The position numbers were made by a program, and so were the translations under genes. DNA of 64,000 nucleotides. Source: Sacculina carcini. Lineage: Eukaryota > Arthropoda > Thecostraca > Sacculinidae. Each line of letters opens with the position of its first letter. The first letter of the stretch is position 1. The stretch spans positions 2,728,195 to 2,792,194 of the forward strand of contig OU696596.1 in NCBI GenBank assembly GCA_916048095.2, written 5' to 3'. Shown one piece after another: positions 57,820 to 64,000 of this stretch. The notes beneath the pieces were generated by a model, which searched no databases, was not told the DNA's origin, and worked only from the letters and a program-made list of their open reading frames with translations.

Positions 57820-58131
57820 CAGGGCGTCCTCGACTAACGACGGAGATCCGTTGCTACGTCTCCGTCGTAAGTCGAATTTTGACGTAAGTCGGGACACATT
57901 ACATGTATATACGTAAGCCATAATGGCACCTCTAATAATGCGAACAACGTGTTTTTCCAAACAATTTTACTGTACTACTAGCTCTGACGGGGATTCCACA
58001 TCAACTCGCAGTTCAGAAAGCAATGTTGCGACGTACTTACGACTCAATCGACGTAACTCGAGCAGATGATTTCTAGCGTCGTATCCGCGAAACGTCGCAA
58101 GTCGAGAACGTCGTAAACCGAGGACTCCCTG
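57820..58131. mobile_element. 312-bp pogo/Tigger-like MITE
   Basis: Terminal inverted repeats CAGGGCGTCCTCGACTAACG and CAGGGAGTCCTCGGTTTACG (reverse strand) are flanked by TA on both sides (57818-57819, 58132-58133). Interior repeats of GACGTAAGTCG-type sequence are present. No coding capacity. Confidence 0.85.
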
Positions 58132-58329
58132 TATTGTGAATTGGCACGCGTTACACAGACAGTGACTTTTCCAGGACTTTTGCGAGGGTAGGGGGCTAAG
58201 GAAAAAATGCGGCACTTGGCGAAACATGAAAAACTACACTCGAAATATTCATGGTGAGGATTTTTTGGGCTCATGGGGGTCTGACACATTTTCCAAGGGT
58301 TCGGCCTCTCCAACCTCTAATATTTTTAA

Positions 58330-58330
<1 letters not shown>

Positions 58331-58388
<58 letters not shown>
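58331..58388. repeat. (GT)n microsatellite
   Basis: Uninterrupted GT run of ~58 bp. Confidence 0.95.
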
Positions 58389-58391
<3 letters not shown>

Positions 58392-58749
58392 TATGTGTTC
58401 TAGCGCTCATACGAGTTTCCCCGTAGTATTTCTCCGAAGATTGGTTATCCAATTGTTACCCATAGAATGACAAAAGGGGAACAACTGGCTGTTTGAACAC
58501 CAATTGGTCGTTTTTATCGTTAAACGATAATAAATCTCAAACGTTAATAAATATCCGACGTTTTGTGTGAACATACTTAATACAAGGGCGTAGATCTGTA
58601 TTGAGATTCCGGGAAGATGACAGCCATCATGCATGAATGCTCAAAGTTGACTCAGTTGGCCAATTGCATGGGAGCCTCAACTATTTGATGTATATCCGAT
58701 GTCTATTCAATTACACAACACATACCTCAATGAAATTATATTGCATATA

Positions 58750-58808
58750 ACACACTTACACACACACACTTACACACACACACTTACACACTTACACACA
58801 CATATATA

Positions 58809-58847
<39 letters not shown>

Positions 58848-58859
58848 ACACACACACAC

Positions 58860-58900
<41 letters not shown>
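58750..58900. repeat. (CA)n-rich cluster
   Basis: CA runs with TTACA and CATA interruptions, adjacent to the 3' end of the LINE. Confidence 0.9.
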
Positions 58901-58901
<1 letters not shown>

Positions 58902-58904
58902 TGC

Positions 58905-61130
58905 ATTACATTAGGTAGATATTTATATAGCGCCCTACACCTAGAGGGTCTCTAGGGCGCTGCACACGCACACACACACACACACAAACGCACAAACACA
59001 GACACACCTACACACACACACATAGCCACACACACACACACACACAGAAAGTGAAAGGTAAAGAAAGAAGAGAGATAATTCACACCTTATAATCATCACT
59101 AATATAGACAATGTTCTCTAGAGTATAATACGATTTCACCATGAAAAAGTTCTTTGAGTGTTTTTTGAAGACAGGGATAGAATTGATAGAACGTAGTGTT
59201 GGGGAGAGCTTATTGTAAATACGGGGTCCTAAGATAAAGAAACAACGATTATAGTGAGTATGTCTAGAAGGAAAAGCAGGTTCCAATAAGAGACGAGAAT
59301 CATCAGTTGACCTAAGTGTACGAGTAGATTTCTTGAAGGATAGAAGTTCAAATAAGTACGAGGGCTTACGGAGAATAAGAGTGGAATGGATGATCAAACA
59401 GATGCGGTAGTCAATGAGCGCCTTAATAGGAAGAAGTCCCAATTTTTGTAGATAGGGAGAGACATGAGAGCCAGCAGGGAGATTGTAGATTAGACGACAA
59501 GCTTTACTAATAACAGATTGAAGTTTGCGAAGCTGGCGGTGGTTCAGAGAAAGAAAGAGCGAACAACAGTATTGTACCCTACTGAGAATGAAAGAATTAG
59601 CTAGTTTGAAAGCAGCAGAGACAGTTAAATATCTACGGATAGAATAGATTCGCCTAATGTGAAAGTTACATACCCTAATGATATCAGAGATGTATGGTTC
59701 AAAAGAAAGATAATCATCTAGCAAGACACCTAAGCTACGAACAGATTTAGAGAGAGGAACAGATAGACAAGTTAAACTGCTAGAAGATTGAAAAAGGTTA
59801 AATTTTGTCTTATCCGGATTTAGCTTGAGATGGTGGGACAAAGACCAGGTTTCAATGTCATCCAAGAGAGAAGAAACAGAAGATTGGGAAATAGTATCAG
59901 ACGAGAGAATAATTTGTATGTCATCCGCAAAGATTTGGAAAGTGACATCATGACGATGAAGGATTTCACCTATGGAGGTTAAGTAAATATTAAAAAGGAG
60001 AGGGCCTAGGACCGACCCCTGTGGGACACCGTATGAGAGTGGGAAAGACTCACTACAAGAATCACTGGTACAAACAAGCTGAGATCGTGAAAGAAGATAA
60101 GAGCGGAAGAATGATAGTGCAGCGCCACAAATACCTAGGTTGGATAGAGTATTGAGTAGAATTAGATGATCAACAGTGTCAAAAGCCGCAGAGAAGTCCA
60201 GTTGAATGAGAAGAACATCCTTAAAAGCAAGAGTAGATTTAAGAATAGAGTCATAGAGGAAGAGAAGCGAGGTTTCAGTTGAGTGAAAACTACGGAAGCC
60301 TGATTGTTCAGGGAGAAATAGATCATGGCGCTCAAGGTAGTCCGAAATCTGGACATAAGCGGCCATTTCAAGCGATTTGGATACCCAAGGAATTCTAGAG
60401 ATGGGACGATAGTTAGACAAACAATTGGGATCAAGGTTAGGTTTTTTCAGGATAGGGAGTATACTTGCGCTTTTAGACGCAAGGAATTCACCGAGAGAGA
60501 AAGACGAATTGACAAAATAGGTGATGAAAGGAAGAAGTAACTCAATACAGTTGGGAATTCGAGCAAGGTTAATAGGGTCCAGGGAGGAAGATCGAGTGTG
60601 CACACGCCTCAGTAGTAGCCTGCAATCAGAGATGGAAATCGGAAGGAAAGAATGAAAAATGGCGGAGGTGGTGGGAGAATAAGACAATGTAGCAGGAGGG
60701 AAACGACAGCATATATTCGAGATTTTATTCTCAAAGAAATGAGAGAATAGGGAAGGTAAGCGAGTTGGTTCACTATCAGGAAACACAAGGGTATTAGATT
60801 TACCTAAGAGTTTATTGAAAATATTCCAGAGGGATTTACTGTTGAGACAGGAGGAAATTTTATTATTATAATAGGATTTTTTGGCGTCCTCACACAAGAT
60901 ATGGTGGTGACGCCGTGCAACACAATAAGATTGCCATGATGCATCATTTTTCAGACGCAACCAATGGCGCTCAAGTCGTCTAAGAGAAGTTTTGGAGCTA
61001 CGAATTTCACTATTGAACCAGGGACTATGAAGAGATGAAGAGGAACGGAACTTCTTAACAGGAACAAACTGATCTCTAAGAAATTCAAGACAGGAGTTGA
61101 AATATTTACAGAGATTGTGTGCATATATTC
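58905..61130 (-). mobile_element. L2/CR1-type LINE, 5'-truncated, long intact reverse-transcriptase ORF
   Basis: The minus-strand frame is open from about 61125 to the stop at 59080, over 660 codons without a break. Reverse-transcriptase blocks: SNYRPISRIPW, EQSGFRSFHSTETSLL, LDFSAAFDTVDH, GVPQGSVLGPLLFNIYL, FADDIQI, LKLNPDKTKF, KSVRSLGVLLDDYLSF. It closes with PVFKKHSKNFF. The endonuclease is missing, so this is a 5'-truncated copy whose frame has not decayed, implying recent insertion. The 3' UTR contains CA repeats and the GCGCCCTAGAGACCCTCTAG block also seen at 29217, ending in TAATGCAATG. Confidence 0.85.
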
Positions 61131-61139
61131 TGATGTGTA

Positions 61140-61524
61140 TGATTTATCTGTATTTTGCAATCATGTGTATGCTGACAGTATTATTCACTGGTGTATCGTT
61201 GACCGACTCGATTATGTGCTCGTGAGTGTGTGTATGCGTGTGTGTGCACGGGTGTGTGCGTGATCATCTATTGCAGCGCTACATTGCGTAGTGCAGTGTT
61301 GCAACCTTGCACGATATGCTAATCCGGTATGCTAACGTTGAATGGGCATGTGTGTTCGCGGCTTTTTGGGCGGTCGATTGCGAGAGTCCGGGCGATGATA
61401 TTGTGCGCTGGGCGATTTGGTAACATCGAGAGATTCGTACGGAGTGCTAATACATTTGTAGTGCAGTGACGAGTCGATTCTTCTTACAAGCTATTTCGGC
61501 GCAGATTCTGGATAACTTGAAATC
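61140..61524. other. 5' leader or LTR region of the LTR retrotransposon
   Basis: Between the LINE 5' end and gag. An LTR and primer-binding site should lie here, but without the 3' LTR in the window I cannot place their borders. TGG-led candidates (e.g. 61418) do not match a tRNA 3' end that I know. Confidence 0.4.
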
Positions 61525-62244
61525 ATGTCGAACAGTGTGAAAATTCGTGACATGATCAGGAGCTTCGATGGTTCAGGCGACGTCGCACAATGGCTGGCGA
61601 AGGTGAAATTGGTCGCAGAGCTCAATGACATCTATGAGGTGAGTAAAGTTATTCCTTTGTTTCTGGAGGGCGCGGCTTTCGCAGTGTATGCTGAAATGGA
61701 CGCACGCGACAAAGATGACGCGAACAAAATTGAAGACACACTTCTGGCAGCTTTTGCCACCAACGCCTTTTCAGCCTATGAAGAGTTTTCCAGGCGTATT
61801 TTGAAGGACGAGCCAGTCGACGTCTTCATGACGGACCTCAGAAGACTGGCAAGACTGGCGGGCGTTGAGTCAGACATGCTGCTCATGCGAGCATTTATTG
61901 TTGGACTTCCATCGGTGGTATCTCGTGAACTGCGTGCTGTATCAAAGGTGGACGAGATGACTCTGAGCGGAGTGGTTCAGCGTGCGCGTTGCTTGATGTC
62001 CGAGTTAAATGAGACGCCGGTGATAGCGGCTGCCGCAAACGACACTCAGCGTAGAGTAATACCAGCAAGGAAACGTTGTTTGAAATGTGGAGGCTCGCAC
62101 TTCACTCGTTTTTGTCGTTCTGTACGTCGGGGTGACTTTACATGCTGTACGTGCGGGGAAGCCGGTCATATCGCTCGCAACTGTCACCAGGGAAACGACA
62201 ACGGGAGAACTTCTGCGCCGGCAGTTCTCCCACGAGAGGAATAA
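61525..62244 (+). CDS. gag: LTR retrotransposon Gag
   Basis: Codes for 239 residues, starting at the ATG after a GAAATC context. The N-terminal two-thirds is a capsid-like helical region (FDGSGDVAQWLAKVKLVAEL, EEFSRRILKDEPVDVFMTDL, ARLAGVESDMLLMRAFIVGL), typical of Ty3/Gypsy-like Gag. Two zinc knuckles follow: CLKCGGSHFTRFC and CCTCGEAGHIARNC. The frame is intact. The stop at 62242-62244 lies inside the pol overlap, and pol is in the -1 frame. This is a genomic retrotransposon; nothing suggests an envelope gene within the window. Confidence 0.88.
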   Translation: MSNSVKIRDMIRSFDGSGDVAQWLAKVKLVAELNDIYEVSKVIPLFLEGAAFAVYAEMDARDKDDANKIEDTLLAAFATNAFSAYEEFSRRILKDEPVDVFMTDLRRLARLAGVESDMLLMRAFIVGLPSVVSRELRAVSKVDEMTLSGVVQRARCLMSELNETPVIAAAANDTQRRVIPARKRCLKCGGSHFTRFCRSVRRGDFTCCTCGEAGHIARNCHQGNDNGRTSAPAVLPREE

Positions 62245-63257
62245 AGGCGCTACCTATCATAAACGCACGAGTCAATGGGCTAAGGTCGAGAGTACTCGTT
62301 GATTCCGGGTGCACTAATTCAATTGTAGCACCTCACTTGAGCAGATGTGCACATTGCGATGGACCATACGTAATTGCATTCGATGGTAAGCGTGTTAAGT
62401 GCCGTGGTGAGATGCGTGTTAAATTGGAGATTGCGGATCGTGTAGCGACTATTGATGCAGTTGTACCTGAGCGTCTGGTTGCCGGCGTCGACGCGGTTGT
62501 TGGAATGGACGCGATTAACTTGTTGGGTGGTGTTCATATTGACAGACTTGGTGTGAAGTTTGGAAACAGTTGCAGAGTGCAGTGTTTGCGACATGATGTG
62601 TGTAAGGAAGCGGACGTTGTTTGTGCTGCAACACGGTTATATGTAGAAGATGACGAGTTTACAGCATTCTTCGATGGAAAAATTTGGAAGGCACGATGGA
62701 AGTGGATCGCGAAACCACCTGCTTTGAAGAACGCTGTGCGTTGCTATGATAACAATATGACACCAGATGTTCGCAAAAGTTTTGACGATGAAGTTGAAAA
62801 ATGGGTGGATGATGGGTGGCTTGTGCCTGATCATAGCGGAGACTTCACTGGTATCGTACCAATGATGGCGGTAGTGCAACGAAACAAGCACAAGGTCAGG
62901 CCTGTCATGGACTACAGAGAATTGAATAAGTTTGTGCAGTGTAGATCTGGTCAGGACCTCGCAGCCTGCGACGAGAAAATACGCCAGTGGAGAAAGACGA
63001 GTGAGCCTTTGAGTCTGATTGATCTGAGCTCGGCGTATTTGCAGATCCATATCGATGAAGATCTGCAGAAATACCAAAGAGTGTGTTGGAAGGGGAGGTT
63101 GTACCGTCTCACCAGATTAGGCTTTGGTCTTAACTGCGCACCTCGCATAATGTCGCGGATCATTCAAAAAGTGTTAGAGCAGAGTGAAGACATCAATGCG
63201 GGAACAAATGCGTACCTAGACGATATATTAGTGAGTGAAAAAATTGTTTCGGTTTAG
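62142..63257 (+). CDS. pol: LTR retrotransposon Pol: protease and reverse transcriptase, ending at an in-frame TAG
   Basis: In the -1 frame relative to gag. The functional entry is probably the frameshift at 62190-62196 rather than the ATG at 62142. The aspartic protease has LVDSGCTNSIV (active-site DSG) and then VVGMDAINLLGG. The reverse transcriptase has KVRPVMDYRELNKFV, SLIDLSSAYLQIHIDED, LGFGLNCAP and AYLDDILV (catalytic DD). The frame stops at TAG 63255-63257, but homologous coding continues in the same frame, so this is an interrupted polyprotein. Ty3/Gypsy-like by these motifs; the family is not known. Confidence 0.85.
   Translation: MLYVRGSRSYRSQLSPGKRQRENFCAGSSPTRGIKALPIINARVNGLRSRVLVDSGCTNSIVAPHLSRCAHCDGPYVIAFDGKRVKCRGEMRVKLEIADRVATIDAVVPERLVAGVDAVVGMDAINLLGGVHIDRLGVKFGNSCRVQCLRHDVCKEADVVCAATRLYVEDDEFTAFFDGKIWKARWKWIAKPPALKNAVRCYDNNMTPDVRKSFDDEVEKWVDDGWLVPDHSGDFTGIVPMMAVVQRNKHKVRPVMDYRELNKFVQCRSGQDLAACDEKIRQWRKTSEPLSLIDLSSAYLQIHIDEDLQKYQRVCWKGRLYRLTRLGFGLNCAPRIMSRIIQKVLEQSEDINAGTNAYLDDILVSEKIVSV
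62190..62250 (+). promoter_or_regulatory. Programmed -1 ribosomal frameshift signal
   Basis: Slippery heptamer GGGAAAC (62190-62196) is in the correct register (CAG GGA AAC in gag). After a 6-nt spacer, GGGAGAACT (62203-62211) pairs perfectly with AGTTCTCCC (62223-62231). Loop GCGCC (62215-62219) can pair with GGCGC (62246-62250), making an H-type pseudoknot. Confidence 0.8.
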
Positions 63258-64000
63258 AAGGTAGTGAACCACCTGACGAAGTTTGGACTAAAGACAAAAC
63301 CGCCAGAAAAATTAAACGGTAACCGTGTACTTGGTCTATTTCTAGAGCGTATGAACGATGGAAGTCTAGAGTTCAGACGCGGTAATGAACTTCCTCATAT
63401 TGAACAATCGAATTTGACTAAGAGAGCATTGTTTTCTATTTGTGGTCGTTTATTGGGACATTTCCCAATCTGCAGCTGGTTACGCGTCGCCTGCAGTTTT
63501 GTTAAAAGAATGAGTGAAAGTAGAGGTTGGGATTGTGTTGTTGAAGATAGAGTACGAGAATTTCTGAATGAAATGATGCGCCGGGTACGCGAGCATGACC
63601 CAGTGAGAGGACAATGGAGTGTGATTCCAGGAACTGTGGAAGGAAGAGTCTGGTGCGACGCAAGCAATTTGGCGACGGGCGTGATTATTGAGATGAACGG
63701 GAAGCATGTGGAAGATGCTGCCTGGATACGGAAACCTGCAGATGTTAGTCATATCAATCTCGCAGAATTAGATGCGGCGGTCAAAGGCTTGAACATGTCG
63801 TTAAAGTGGGGTTTGGTCCCAGTTGAATTAATGACCGACTCTGTTACTGTGTGTAGTTGGTTGAAATCAGCCTTGCGGGATTCGTGCCGGGTTAAGGTAG
63901 CGGGCATGTCTGAAATGCTGGTGAGACGACGATTGTGGCTGTTTAAGGAGCTCGTCGATCAGCACAATCTCGACGTCACAGTGACATTAGTAAAATCGCG
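63258..64000 (+). pseudogene. pol: Pol continuation: end of RT and RNase H, cut by the window edge
   Basis: Same frame as 62142-63257 after the TAG, open to the end of the window with no further stop. HLTKFGLKTKPPEKLNG continues the reverse-transcriptase thumb; VWCDASNLATGVII, HINLAELDAAVKGL and LMTDSVTVCSWL carry the RNase H residues. Integrase and 3' LTR would lie beyond 64000. The single stop makes this copy defective unless read through. Confidence 0.8.

Overview
The window is nuclear DNA of an invertebrate animal. The genes are split by GT-AG introns, long (CA)n/(GT)n microsatellites are everywhere, and there are tRNA-derived SINEs, LINEs, MITEs and an LTR retrotransposon. The conserved proteins are clearly metazoan (NXF1, Aurora kinase, ALIX, SPTLC2, INAFM, CTR1, NUDT22), but I cannot name the lineage from sequence alone. 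Gene models were made by hand: I matched exons to known family sequences and accepted a junction only where intron phases agreed. All models below are phase-consistent over their full length unless stated.

Layout, left to right. (1) 29-2375 (+): a two-exon gene for an unrecognised single-pass membrane protein with a long Ser/Pro/Arg-rich tail. (2) 5819-13987 (+): SPTLC2-type serine palmitoyltransferase subunit in five exons, with a CCAAT/TATA promoter at 5486-5516. (3) 15317-16473 (+): InaF-motif membrane protein, two exons. (4) 18.1-19.8 kb: orphan exon-like pieces and LINE remains. (5) 20705-23521 (+): CTR1/SLC31 copper transporter, including a 28-nt micro-exon. (6) 37051-26001 (-): mRNA export receptor NXF1, 14 coding exons including a 37-nt micro-exon. 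Almost every 3' splice site in it is preceded by a TG-repeat. (7) 41527-39133 (-): Aurora kinase, two exons. (8) 42499-50834 (+): ALIX/PDCD6IP, three exons, with a decayed LINE in intron 1. (9) 51974-54258 (+): NUDT22-like UDP-sugar hydrolase, two exons. (10) 55.4-64 kb: a mobile-element district with a ~2-kb foldback inverted repeat, a real tRNA-Ser(CGA) gene, a pogo-like MITE, a long-ORF L2/CR1-type LINE, and the 5' half of an LTR retrotransposon running off the right edge.

The host genes are housekeeping genes of unrelated pathways (sphingolipid synthesis, copper uptake, mRNA export, mitosis, ESCRT/endosome, nucleotide-sugar clean-up), so no operon logic is expected. The most notable signals are: a textbook -1 frameshift signal (GGGAAAC slippery site, 6-nt spacer, 9-bp stem, possible pseudoknot) at the gag-pol overlap; the foldback element; the TG-tract 3' splice sites in NXF1; and a 2A-like motif with an altered key residue in the LINE inside ALIX.
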